From positions 1 through 51,478 of the forward strand of contig CADCDO010000039.1 of assembly GCA_902800345.1 (NCBI GenBank): a DNA stretch of 51,478 nt, read 5' to 3'. Both the position numbers and the translations under genes were made by a program. The notes under the pieces were generated by a model that had not been told where the DNA came from, did not search any database, and worked only from the letters and a program-made list of their open reading frames with translations. This DNA is from Fibrobacter succinogenes (GTDB lineage Bacteria; Fibrobacterota; Fibrobacteria; Fibrobacterales; Fibrobacteraceae). Numbering within the stretch: position 1 is the stretch's first letter; every line of letters begins with the position of its first letter. Below are positions 42,152 through 49,516 of the stretch, in pieces.

Positions 42152-42610
42152 TTATTCTTTAAAAACAATGGTCTTAACAAAACGACGTTTTTGATTCAAG
42201 ACAAGATATTTCGCTGAAGTCATATCGTTAGGGATGTCCACTTCAACATCGGCCAGACAACTGCACGATGTATAAAAATCATCTTCCATTTTTGCATCAA
42301 TAAACAGCGTATCCTCCTTCATATCCGAATTAAAATAAAACCTGACATCTCCGCAAGACACTCCAATCTCAATATTGACAAAGACCTGACCATTCTCACG
42401 TCTTTCAAAATACACAGTATCATTTGAAGCCGGCAGCTGCACTTCTGTCACATCTTCAGAATTTTTCTTTGCTAGTGCAGTCTGTACGGGTCGGTTTTTA
42501 CAACGATCATTTACGCTAAAATTTAAATCGCCTTGTTCTTCACTTGCGGAGCACGAGCAAAGGATTGCCAGAGCCATCGCCAGCATAATGCATTCGATTT
42601 TTTTTGCCAT
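42152..42610 (-). CDS. Small lipoprotein
   Basis: This 152-residue protein has a lipoprotein signal (MLAMALAILCSCSASEEQ, cysteine near 18-20). The mature part is acidic with beta-strand pattern and several cysteines (CGDVRF near 85, CSCLADVEV near 115). GGAGGG nine bases before the ATG supports translation. No family is recognised. It is preceded on the same strand by a short uncertain frame. Confidence 0.7.
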   Translation of the reverse strand: MAKKIECIMLAMALAILCSCSASEEQGDLNFSVNDRCKNRPVQTALAKKNSEDVTEVQLPASNDTVYFERRENGQVFVNIEIGVSCGDVRFYFNSDMKEDTLFIDAKMEDDFYTSCSCLADVEVDIPNDMTSAKYLVLNQKRRFVKTIVFKE

Positions 42611-42881
42611 TTTTATATTCCCTCCATGATTTTAGTGAATGAGGTGCATCAATGATTGTGGGCAAAGACTCACCATCATCAAGCAATACCGTTGAAGCAT
42701 AGGAAATACACGGATGTAATTTGATTTTATTTTCATTTTCAACAACACAATACGCTTCAGCAGCACTATTTGCAATTACAGATCCAACGCGTTTTTTTTC
42801 ATGACTCTGAAAATCTACTAAAGAATCAACAGTTGTTGCAACTACGGTATCCAAAGCTTCCACATTTTTATCATCTCCCAT
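42540..42881 (-). CDS. Uncertain short protein upstream of lipoprotein
   Basis: This 113-codon frame begins MGDDKNVEALDTVVATTVDS and contains a protein-like stretch (SVIANSAAEAYCVVENENK). Its last 24 codons overlap the lipoprotein gene in another frame, and the lipoprotein ribosome site lies inside it. There is no signal peptide. It may be the surviving N-terminal part of a larger gene, or chance. Upstream (42882 on) the DNA is A/T-rich with repeats. Confidence 0.35.
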   Translation of the reverse strand: MGDDKNVEALDTVVATTVDSLVDFQSHEKKRVGSVIANSAAEAYCVVENENKIKLHPCISYASTVLLDDGESLPTIIDAPHSLKSWREYKNGKKNRMHYAGDGSGNPLLVLRK

Positions 42882-42981
42882 ATAAGGGAAATATATACAA
42901 ATTATAGAACTTCTACAAGTAAAAAAAATACATTAAAGGAAGAGATTTAAATTGACAAAAAAAACGTCCAACGCCAAATAT

Positions 42982-43040
42982 CACCACTATTTTACCAAAG
43001 AAAACCATTACGGATTAAAGATACGAAAAATATTATTGTT
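42982..43040. repeat. Acyltransferase leader and first codons, copy 3
   Basis: A diverged copy of the block at 41222 and 41997. The leader (TAAAGATACGAAAAATATTA) is kept and the start codon lies at 43006-43008 on the minus strand, but the coding part soon stops matching. Confidence 0.7.
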
Positions 43041-43142
43041 CTGAAAATTGAACGGATGGCGAACCTATGATAAAATCATGGCGAACCAGATTCTGGACAG
43101 ATTCCGGACCAAGTCCGGAATGACGTAAGAGCCTCAACGAGG

Positions 43143-43298
43143 AATGACGTGCAAGGAAATCAAGCGAGAGGCTGCTTGCAGACTCGCATTTGATTTTCGC
43201 AGCAGTCATGCACGAAGTGCAATGACGTGCAAGGAAATCAAGCGAGAGGCTGCTTGCAGACTCGCATTTGATTTTCGCAGCAGTCATGCACGAAGTGC
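43143..43298. repeat. 78-bp tandem repeat, two exact-looking units
   Basis: Units 43143-43220 and 43221-43298. Each ends in the dyad GTCATGCAC-GAA-GTGCAATGAC, which also occurs alone near 43441-43462 in variant form. A start of a third unit follows at 43299. Frames across the block simply repeat 26 residues and are not taken as genes. The stretch 43300-43480 holds nothing else I can assign. Confidence 0.85.
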
Positions 43299-43483
43299 AA
43301 TGACGAGCAAGGCGAGCACCGCGCCAAAATGGTTGACGCTTACAGCGTCTGTTTCATCGGCTCACAAATAGAAAATACAAGTGTTTTCTGCTTGATTCGC
43401 CTTGTCAAACTATTGCATTTTGGCATGGTTGAGCCGATAGGTCATGCACATAGTGCAATGACGTTGCCATCTAGCACAAGGCT

Positions 43484-43645
43484 GAACTATTACGAAATCT
43501 CACTTTTTTAGACACATTTCGTAGCACTTCAAAATCTGAACCTTTACGAAATCTCATATTTTTTTTCACTTTTCGTAATATTTCAGAAAACGAACTATTG
43601 CGAAATCTCTATTTTTTTAGTAGATTTCGTAATACTACTAGAGGT
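43484..43645 (+). repeat. Three 54-bp dyad repeats upstream of ATPase gene (array D)
   Basis: Units start at 43484, 43538 and 43592 with GAACTATTACGAAATCTC or close variants, exactly 54 bp apart. Each has a dyad TACGAAAT/ATTTCGTA with arm starts 25 bp apart (43491 and 43516; 43545 and 43570; 43599 and 43624) around a T-rich centre. The last unit merges with the AGAGG ribosome site of the ATPase gene at 43650. Confidence 0.9.
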
Positions 43646-43649
43646 TCTT

Positions 43650-45071
43650 ATGGAAAAGCTCATTGTCGGAAGGTTAAAGGAAAAGGCTCTTTTTGAAGAA
43701 AGCGCGCAATCAGGAAAGCCCGAATTCATTACAGTCTATGGCCGACGTCGCATCGGAAAAACATTCTTGATTCGCGAATACTTCAACGACAAGTTCGACT
43801 TTTATTGCACCGGGTCGTACGGAGCAAGCAAAGAAGAACAGTTGAGCCGTTTTTGCCAAAAGATTGCAGAATACTCCAAAAGTTTCGTTCCGACCGTAGG
43901 TTCCTGGGACGAGGCATTCACCTTACTACAAAACTATTTAGGAAGCATCAAAGGGCGACCTATAATAGTCTTTATAGACGAACTCCCTTGGCTGGATACC
44001 CCCCGCTCAAAATTCTTGAACGCATTCGAATATTTCTGGAACAGCTGGGGTTCCCGACAAGACAATCTCAAACTAATCGTATGTGGATCCGCAACTTCGT
44101 GGATGACAAACAAGCTCCTCGGCAACAAGGGAGGTCTCCACAACCGCGTTACAAGGAGAATCCACCTCTCAGCATTTACTCTTAAAGAAACCGAAGACTT
44201 TATAAAGTCCAGAGGAATGCCTTATTCAAGGCAACAAGTTCTTGAGACATACATGTGCCTTGGCGGCACGCCGTTCTACTTGGATATGCTGAAAAAAGGT
44301 CTCAGTACAACGCAAAATATAGACGAACTATTTTTCGCACCCAACGCTCCCCTTGCCGAAGAATACGGATTCCTATTCAAGTCCTTGTTTAACGATTCAA
44401 CGATGTATAAGCGAATCGTTGAATTGCTCGCAAAAAAGACAATTGGGATGACTCGTTCTGAAATTGTAGCCGCACTAAAAATTTCTGATAGCGGTGTGCT
44501 AACGGAAGTTTTAGAAAACCTTGAAAGTTGCGACTTTATCCGTAGCTATGCAGCCTTCGGAAAAAAAGCAAAAGACATCATGTACCAACTCGTAGATCTC
44601 TATTCACTATTTTATCTACGCTATGCCAAAAATTACCGTGGTGGAGACAAAAACAGATGGAGCAACATGATTGATTCACCAAGTCGCAGAGCATGGAGCG
44701 GCTACGCATTTGAGCAAGTCTGTTTAAATCACATCGACCAAATCAAGCAAAAACTTGGCATTTCAGGAATCCAAAGCGATGTATGTTCTTGGCGTTACAA
44801 AGGCGACAAAGATTCGCAAGGAGCACAAATCGACCTGCTAATCGACCGTCGCGACCAAGTCATCAATCTCTGCGAAATGAAATATTCCAGCAAGCCTTAC
44901 GAAATCACCTCTACGTATATGGAATATTTAAAACAACGCCGCGAGACATTCCGCGAAGTCACAAAGACCCGCAAATCGCTTTACTTGACACTTGTAACGC
45001 CATGCGGCCTCGCGAAGAACGCTGCATGGAACGAAATTCAAAACGAGTTGACGTTAGACGATTTATTCTAG
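43650..45071 (+). CDS. AAA ATPase with PD-(D/E)XK nuclease-like C-terminus
   Basis: This 473-residue protein is a paralogue of the one at 27887. It has GRRRIGKTFLI (Walker A, about 30-40), IIVFIDELPWLD (Walker B, about 105), CGSATSWMTNKL, and a winged-helix segment (GMTRSEIVAALKISDSGVL, about 270). The nuclease-like core is GAQIDLLIDRRDQVINLCEMKYS (Asp near 393, Glu-x-Lys near 407). AGAGG is nine bases before the ATG and overlaps the third repeat of array D. The two ATPases share the start MEK-x-IVGR but are clearly diverged. A possible chromosomal element with its own repeat target; function is unknown. Confidence 0.87.
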   Translation: MEKLIVGRLKEKALFEESAQSGKPEFITVYGRRRIGKTFLIREYFNDKFDFYCTGSYGASKEEQLSRFCQKIAEYSKSFVPTVGSWDEAFTLLQNYLGSIKGRPIIVFIDELPWLDTPRSKFLNAFEYFWNSWGSRQDNLKLIVCGSATSWMTNKLLGNKGGLHNRVTRRIHLSAFTLKETEDFIKSRGMPYSRQQVLETYMCLGGTPFYLDMLKKGLSTTQNIDELFFAPNAPLAEEYGFLFKSLFNDSTMYKRIVELLAKKTIGMTRSEIVAALKISDSGVLTEVLENLESCDFIRSYAAFGKKAKDIMYQLVDLYSLFYLRYAKNYRGGDKNRWSNMIDSPSRRAWSGYAFEQVCLNHIDQIKQKLGISGIQSDVCSWRYKGDKDSQGAQIDLLIDRRDQVINLCEMKYSSKPYEITSTYMEYLKQRRETFREVTKTRKSLYLTLVTPCGLAKNAAWNEIQNELTLDDLF

Positions 45072-45089
45072 TTTATCCACCAAGGTATT

Positions 45090-45821
45090 ATGATTTACAA
45101 AGAAACCGAATCAGTCAACGACAAACCGCAAGAAGTTCCTGACGATAAAATTCAGGAGAACATCCTGCGTGGAGAAAAACTGATTGCCAGGTCAAAGAAA
45201 TCGATTCAAACAATTATCTTGGCAGATTTTTTCATTTTCGTGATTGGGATAACAACACTCAGCTTAGGTTCCAATTTTTTTGACAATCTATTTCTTATTA
45301 TATATCCAATCCTATCCCTATTTATTTTCTTCATGTTGTTTTCAACAGCTTCAATTTATTATAAATGGCTTTACCATATTTTAAGAAACCTTCGCAAATG
45401 GACAGAAACACGATTTTTTCCAAAGGATGCCGCTATCGGGTCGCTATTTCCCTGCATCGGCCAGTTCATGACGTTTTTCATTTTCAAGGACATCCTCACA
45501 CAACAAAAAAAGATTCTTGAGAAACATGGTATCTATTCCGCACCCATACCAACGTACCTTCTTTTGACCCCGCTCATACCTGCCACCTTTCTTTTCCTGT
45601 TCTTTTTACTAACACTCGGGATGACAAAGAGTATCCAATCTTGGGCTTTTTTAGTCTTCACCAGTTTTTTCTTCCCTATTATAAGGTTCGTCTTTATCTT
45701 CAAAGTACTCTTCGACATATTCGCAATCATCACCCTGCTCATCTACATGAATTTGGTTCAACAGCCCATCTCAAATGAGAAAGCGATTGCCCAATTGAAT
45801 ATAGACAACACAAACCCCTAA
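45090..45821 (+). CDS. DUF4328-like membrane protein
   Basis: This 243-residue protein has about five or six hydrophobic segments (about 40-60, 65-90, 115-130, 150-175, 180-230). The centre YYKWLYHILRNLRKW...AIGSLFPCIGQFMTFFIFKDI resembles the DUF4328 pattern (W-L-x-R-x...R-N-L followed by G-S-x-x-P). It begins 18 bases after the ATPase stop with AAGG close to the ATG, so cotranscription with the ATPase is likely. The N-terminal 35 residues are soluble and charged. Its role is unknown. Confidence 0.65.
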   Translation: MIYKETESVNDKPQEVPDDKIQENILRGEKLIARSKKSIQTIILADFFIFVIGITTLSLGSNFFDNLFLIIYPILSLFIFFMLFSTASIYYKWLYHILRNLRKWTETRFFPKDAAIGSLFPCIGQFMTFFIFKDILTQQKKILEKHGIYSAPIPTYLLLTPLIPATFLFLFFLLTLGMTKSIQSWAFLVFTSFFFPIIRFVFIFKVLFDIFAIITLLIYMNLVQQPISNEKAIAQLNIDNTNP

Positions 45822-45845
45822 AACTTTTACTACTATTATAATACT

Positions 45846-46202
45846 ATGAGTGAAAATTGTCTTTTCTGCAAAATCATCAAGGGTGAAATCCCTTCCAAGA
45901 AAATCTACGAAGACGACGATGTGTTCGCCTTTTATGACATCGCCCCGCAGGCACCGATACACTTTTTGGTCGTGCCGAAGCGCCACATCGCGACTATCAT
46001 GGACATGAAGCCGGAAGATTGCGAACTCGTGGGCAAGATGCTTTACCGCGCGCAGCTCATCGCCAAGGACCTCGGCCTCGAAGAGGGCGGCGCACGTTTC
46101 GTGTTCAACTGCAAGGCTGATGCCGGCCAGACGGTGTTCCACATCCACCTGCACGTCGTCGGCGGACAAGCAATGGGCTGGCCTCCGTTCCCAGCGGTTT
46201 AG
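45846..46202 (+). CDS. hinT: HIT family nucleotide hydrolase
   Basis: The 118-residue protein is the HINT-type purine nucleoside phosphoramidase: start CLFCKIIKGEIPSKKIYEDDDVFAF, then HFLVVPKRHI near 45 and the histidine triad FHIHLHVVGG near 100-108. A cytoplasmic dimer. A TATAAT hexamer lies three bases before the ATG, so the ribosome site is poor and the message may be leaderless. The TAG stop is the first three bases of an extragenic repeat. Confidence 0.95.
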   Translation: MSENCLFCKIIKGEIPSKKIYEDDDVFAFYDIAPQAPIHFLVVPKRHIATIMDMKPEDCELVGKMLYRAQLIAKDLGLEEGGARFVFNCKADAGQTVFHIHLHVVGGQAMGWPPFPAV

Positions 46203-46311
46203 ACGAAAGAACGGGCCATCGGCCCTATAGACGAAAGACGAAAGATTTATAATGGGCATTCGCCTCTATCGTCTTTCGTCTTTCGTCTACCAGCGAAGCG
46301 GTCTTTCGTCT
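46200..46311. repeat. TAGACGAAAG repeat block between hinT and recO
   Basis: Contains TAGACGAAAGAACG, a GC dyad (GGGCC-ATC-GGCCC), CTATAGACGAAAGACGAAAG and then its inverted form (TCGTCTTTCGTCTTTCGTCT), ending directly at the recO start codon. A sister element follows the last gene at 51392. In both places the TAG is used as the stop codon of the preceding gene. Confidence 0.8.
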
Positions 46312-47049
46312 ATGATTAAAACTCGTGCCATAGTTCTTCACCGCTTTCCGTACAGCGACTCGAGCTTTATCGTCAAGGCGCTGACGGAAGAATGCGGTAT
46401 CGTCTCGTTTATCGTCAAGGGCGGAAAGAAAAAGGAATCCCCGTTCCGGGGAGCGCTTGACCCGCTCGCGTTAAGCGAAGTCGTTTTTCGCCAGAATCCG
46501 AATACCGAATTGCAGTTCATCAAGGAAGCGACGCTTCTGGACTGGCGCAAGAACTTGCGTAACGATTTGCTTTGTCTTTCGAAAGCGCAGGTCATGACGG
46601 AAATGATTCTGCGTTATGCACCGCAAGGCGTGCCGCTGCAAGAAGAATTTGCGCGTCTGGAGCAAGCCATCAGCGAATTCGATGACGGGACTTCGGACAA
46701 GTCGCGCATCTTTGCGCAGTGGCTACTGGACACTTGCGACATGTGGGGCTACAATCTCGACCTCACGACATGCAGCCGCTGCGGCCGCACGCTCGACAAA
46801 CCCGCCGCAGACTTTTTCCCCGAAACAGGCGCATTCGTTTGCCACGCTTGTCTCGGCGTCGATACTCCCCGCGCACGCACAGAAACACTCAACGGGCTTT
46901 GGGCGCTCCTCAATGGCGAAAAAATCGAGCATCCCGAATTCACCGAAAACGCGCTCCTCACCTACCTGCGCCATCACATCGGATTCTTGAAAGAAATCCA
47001 TTCCATCAAATTCTTGAACGAAACGAGAAAGCTGTTTGATTATCATTAA
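46312..47049 (+). CDS. recO: DNA repair protein RecO
   Basis: This 245-residue mediator loads RecA with RecR/RecF. The start MIKTRAIVLHRFPYSDSSFIVKALTEECG forms the OB fold. The C-terminal part has a zinc-site pattern CSRCGRTL (near 154) and FVCHACLG (near 177). The ATG at 46312 is the start of the OB strand; an upstream frame of 20 codons is only repeat sequence. No ribosome site is visible because the repeat runs into the start codon, so translation efficiency may be low. Confidence 0.9.
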   Translation: MIKTRAIVLHRFPYSDSSFIVKALTEECGIVSFIVKGGKKKESPFRGALDPLALSEVVFRQNPNTELQFIKEATLLDWRKNLRNDLLCLSKAQVMTEMILRYAPQGVPLQEEFARLEQAISEFDDGTSDKSRIFAQWLLDTCDMWGYNLDLTTCSRCGRTLDKPAADFFPETGAFVCHACLGVDTPRARTETLNGLWALLNGEKIEHPEFTENALLTYLRHHIGFLKEIHSIKFLNETRKLFDYH

Positions 47050-47114
47050 ATAGACTATCTCAAAGCGAGAGATTACTCTAATTCAAATCAATAATAAAAT
47101 TACGGCGAGAGAAT

Positions 47115-47280
47115 AAAAGCGTCGGCCAAGGCTATTCCTTCGCAGTAGCGTGTAAAACGAGTGTTGCGACGGGCTGCTCGCAGACCGGCATAACCGAGTG
47201 AAGCCGCTGACGCCAAACATAGCTGAGCCGTAATTGCTGATGCTGAAAGCATCCACTCCGAGCTGGGGCCCCGCCCGCAT
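47115..47280. repeat. 166-bp dispersed repeat, copy 1
   Basis: Nearly identical to 48904-49070. It is GC-rich, with several short dyads, and sits between recO and panB. Frames read through it encode the same peptides in both copies but in non-conserved contexts, so I take it as non-coding. The rest of the 332-bp gap holds the panB ribosome site (AAGAGG). Confidence 0.88.
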
Positions 47281-47381
47281 GAAGTACTTTTTCAATTCAA
47301 AAAGAGTTTTTATGAAAGCAAGCCACAATTAAACACATTTTTTATATTTCCGGAAAATGTAAAAATAGTCAAGAGGTCATC

Positions 47382-48128
47382 ATGTTAACTCCAGAAGATA
47401 TCAAAGCGAAAAAAAACAAGCACGAAATGATTTCCATGATCACCGCATACGACTTCGCCTTCGCAAAAATGGCAGAAGCCGCAGGGATTGACCAAATTCT
47501 CGTGGGCGACAGCCTCGCGAACACCATGCTCGGTTACAAGAGCACGCGCGAAGTCGGCATGACCGAAATGCTCATCTTCGCTGCCGCAGTCTGCCGCGGC
47601 GCCCCGAACACACATGTCATCGGCGACATGCCCTACATGAGCGACAAGGATCCGCAAACTGCTTACGACAATGCCCGCCGCTTTTTGGATGTAGGCTGCT
47701 CTAGCATCAAGCTCGAAGGCACTCCCGAAGGCGTCATCGAATTTTTGCGCAGCAAGGACATTCCCGTTTGCGCCCACCTCGGACTTTTACCGCAGACCGC
47801 AGAAAACTTCAAGCAGAAAGGCAAAACCGAAGAAGAAGCGCGCGCCATCGAAGAGGCTGCAAAGTTCGTCGATAGTCTCGGATGCTTCGAAATGGTTCTC
47901 GAGCACATTCCCGAAGAACTCGGCGCAAAAATCACAAAAGAAGTCGCTGCACCGACAATTGGAATCGGCGGAGGCAAGTTCACGGACGGTCACGTTCTCG
48001 TGATGCACGATGCTCTTGGCATGCATCCAAATAAAATTCCTCCGTTCGCCACGAAATTCGTAGATATGTATTCCGTTGGTGTTCAAGGACTTAAGAGTTA
48101 CATCGAAAGTGTCAAGGCAAGAGCATAA
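47382..48128 (+). CDS. panB: 3-methyl-2-oxobutanoate hydroxymethyltransferase
   Basis: This 248-residue TIM-barrel enzyme makes ketopantoate for pantothenate and CoA. Motifs: MITAYDFAFAKMAEAAGID at the start, VGDSLANTMLGY (metal Asp) near 43, DMPYMS near 83, SIKLEGT near 110, CAHLGLLPQ near 128, LEHIPEEL (catalytic Glu region) near 172 and IGIGGGKFTDGHVLVMHDALG near 190. The length is slightly below the usual 260-280. GAGG precedes the ATG. No other pan gene is adjacent. Confidence 0.96.
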   Translation: MLTPEDIKAKKNKHEMISMITAYDFAFAKMAEAAGIDQILVGDSLANTMLGYKSTREVGMTEMLIFAAAVCRGAPNTHVIGDMPYMSDKDPQTAYDNARRFLDVGCSSIKLEGTPEGVIEFLRSKDIPVCAHLGLLPQTAENFKQKGKTEEEARAIEEAAKFVDSLGCFEMVLEHIPEELGAKITKEVAAPTIGIGGGKFTDGHVLVMHDALGMHPNKIPPFATKFVDMYSVGVQGLKSYIESVKARA

Positions 48129-48294
48129 TTTTTAATTTATTTAAAGCAAAATTGTATATAAAATAATTCATTTTCTCGTTTGCAGAATCGGCCTCTACCA
48201 GGGTCGATTTTCTTTTACTCGAAATTTCATTCACCCGACTTTTTTTTGATACAAAAATTTTTCAAAAAAAATTTGAATTTTTTTTAAATATCTG

Positions 48295-48322
48295 TTGATT
48301 ATTTGTGAAAAAGAAGTTATCT
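48295..48322 (+). promoter_or_regulatory. Candidate promoter of the histone-like gene
   Basis: TTGATT (48295-48300) and TTATCT (48317-48322) are separated by 16 bases in a very A/T-rich region with an upstream run of A- and T-tracts, about 42 bases before the start codon. Strong expression is plausible. Confidence 0.45.
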
Positions 48323-48363
48323 TTTAGGTATCAACAATTAAATAACATAAAAGGAAGAAAAAA

Positions 48364-48660
48364 ATGGCTACAAAAACTGTTGCTAAGAAACCCGCTGCTG
48401 CAAAAAAGCCCGCTGCCGCTAAAAAGCCGGCCGCTGCTAAGAAGCCGTCTGCTGCCAAGAAGCCGGCCGCTGCTAAGAAGCCGTCTGCTGCTAAGAAGCC
48501 GTCTGCCGCTAAGAAGCCGGCCGCTGCTAAGAAGCCGTCTGCTGCTAAGAAGCCGTCTGCTGCCAAGAAGCCGGCCGCTGCTAAGAAGCCGTCTGCTGCT
48601 AAGAAGCCGTCTGCTGCTAAGAAGCCGGCCGCTGCTAAGAAGCCTGCAGCTAAGAAGTAA
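48364..48660 (+). CDS. Lys/Ala/Pro-rich histone H1-like protein
   Basis: This 98-residue, extremely basic protein is built almost wholly of six-residue units PAAAKK or PSAAKK. In the centre the order A-S-S repeats regularly, giving an 18-residue higher-order repeat coded by 54-bp DNA units. It resembles the C-terminal tail of eukaryotic H1 and bacterial H1-like proteins, which bind and compact DNA. There is no folded domain. AAGGAAG lies before the ATG, and a strong terminator follows. Likely abundant and nucleoid-associated. Confidence 0.88.
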   Translation: MATKTVAKKPAAAKKPAAAKKPAAAKKPSAAKKPAAAKKPSAAKKPSAAKKPAAAKKPSAAKKPSAAKKPAAAKKPSAAKKPSAAKKPAAAKKPAAKK

Positions 48661-48684
48661 TCTTCTTTTTGATCCAACAAATTC

Positions 48685-48714
48685 GACCCGCAGACATCTG
48701 CGGGTCATTTTTTT
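48685..48714 (+). terminator. Rho-independent terminator of histone-like gene
   Basis: GACCCGCAGA-CAT-CTGCGGGTC stem of 9-10 bp followed by A and seven Ts, 25 bases after the stop. Confidence 0.93.
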
Positions 48715-48722
48715 ATTGGCAT

Positions 48723-49144
48723 CCCGCATAACATTCCTTTTTTCTATTCCACAAGCCCTTCGTAACAATAATATCCTTTGGCGCCAAGCCTCACCTTTAC
48801 TATTTCGTCTATCAAAAAATTTCCATGACAGCAATTACAAACATCTCGCCAGCAAAAGTGAGACACTTACTCCCCTTGGGATAATAATTTAACGGCAGAA
48901 GACAAAAGCGTCGGCCAAGGCTATTCCTTCGCAGTAGCGTGTAAAACGAGTGTTGCGACGGGCTGCTCGCAGACCGGCATAACCGAGTGAAGCCGCTGAC
49001 GCGCAAACATAGCTGAGCCGTAATTGCTGATGCTGAAAGCATCCACTCCGAGCTGGGGCCCCGCCCGCATAACATTCCTTTTTCTATTCCACAAACCCTT
49101 CGTAACAATAATATCCTTTGGCGCCAAGCCTCACCTTTACTATT
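48723..49144. repeat. Duplicated upstream region around a 167-bp dispersed repeat
   Basis: An 81-bp block (starting CCCGCATAACATTCC, ending CACCTTTACTATTT) occurs at 48723-48804 and 49064-49144. Between them lie about 100 unassigned bases and copy 2 of the dispersed repeat (48904-49070), which joins the second block through the shared CCCGCAT. The block is the immediate upstream region of the gene at 49154, so the insertion or duplication has left two copies of that leader. No gene is supported here. Confidence 0.85.
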
Positions 49145-49153
49145 TTTGTTAGC

Positions 49154-49516
49154 ATGATTTCAGAAAAAGATTTGACCCAATCACAAAATCTTCCATACGA
49201 AGAACGCATCACCCGCATCGAGAAGATGATCGAAAGCGAAGAAGAACCGAAAGCTTTTGAACTCGGGCTTTTGCTTGCCCTCAAGATGGGTCAGGAAATT
49301 CGTGAAAAGAAACCGCTTGGCAGCACGACCGGCGACATCGTTGCCACATGGAGTTCCAAATACCCGGAGTCCGTTGTCGAAGAAGCGATTGCGCACGCCA
49401 AGCAGTTCCTCACAAATCCGGGAGCGCTTGCCGAAAAGATGAAGAACATCATGCTGAAGAAAATGAGCAAGCAAGATGACGAAACGAAAACGGACGAGGA
49501 TCAAAGTGGAAAATAA
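49154..49516 (+). CDS. Small cytoplasmic protein of unknown function
   Basis: This 120-residue, highly charged, mostly helical protein has no signal peptide: MISEKDLTQSQNLPYEERIT, then FELGLLLALKMGQEIREKK and a hydrophilic Lys/Asp/Glu tail. The pattern suggests a single helical domain of about 95 residues. It overlaps the phosphatase gene by 11 bases and is thus likely translationally coupled to it. I do not recognise the family. The start ATG at 49154 is the first in the frame after the repeat-derived leader. Confidence 0.72.
   Translation: MISEKDLTQSQNLPYEERITRIEKMIESEEEPKAFELGLLLALKMGQEIREKKPLGSTTGDIVATWSSKYPESVVEEAIAHAKQFLTNPGALAEKMKNIMLKKMSKQDDETKTDEDQSGK

Noticed and set aside
43033..43371. 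Frames encoding repeated 26-residue units on both strands
   Set aside because: They arise from the 78-bp tandem repeat; translation on either strand is equally repetitive and no start signal is present.
43484..43645. CRISPR array
   Set aside because: Units are directly adjacent with no variable spacers of constant length, and no cas genes are in the window.
47083..47328. Open frames through the 166-bp repeat, also at 48812-49127
   Set aside because: Both copies give similar peptides only because the DNA is a repeat; starts and ends fall in unrelated flanks and there is no ribosome site.
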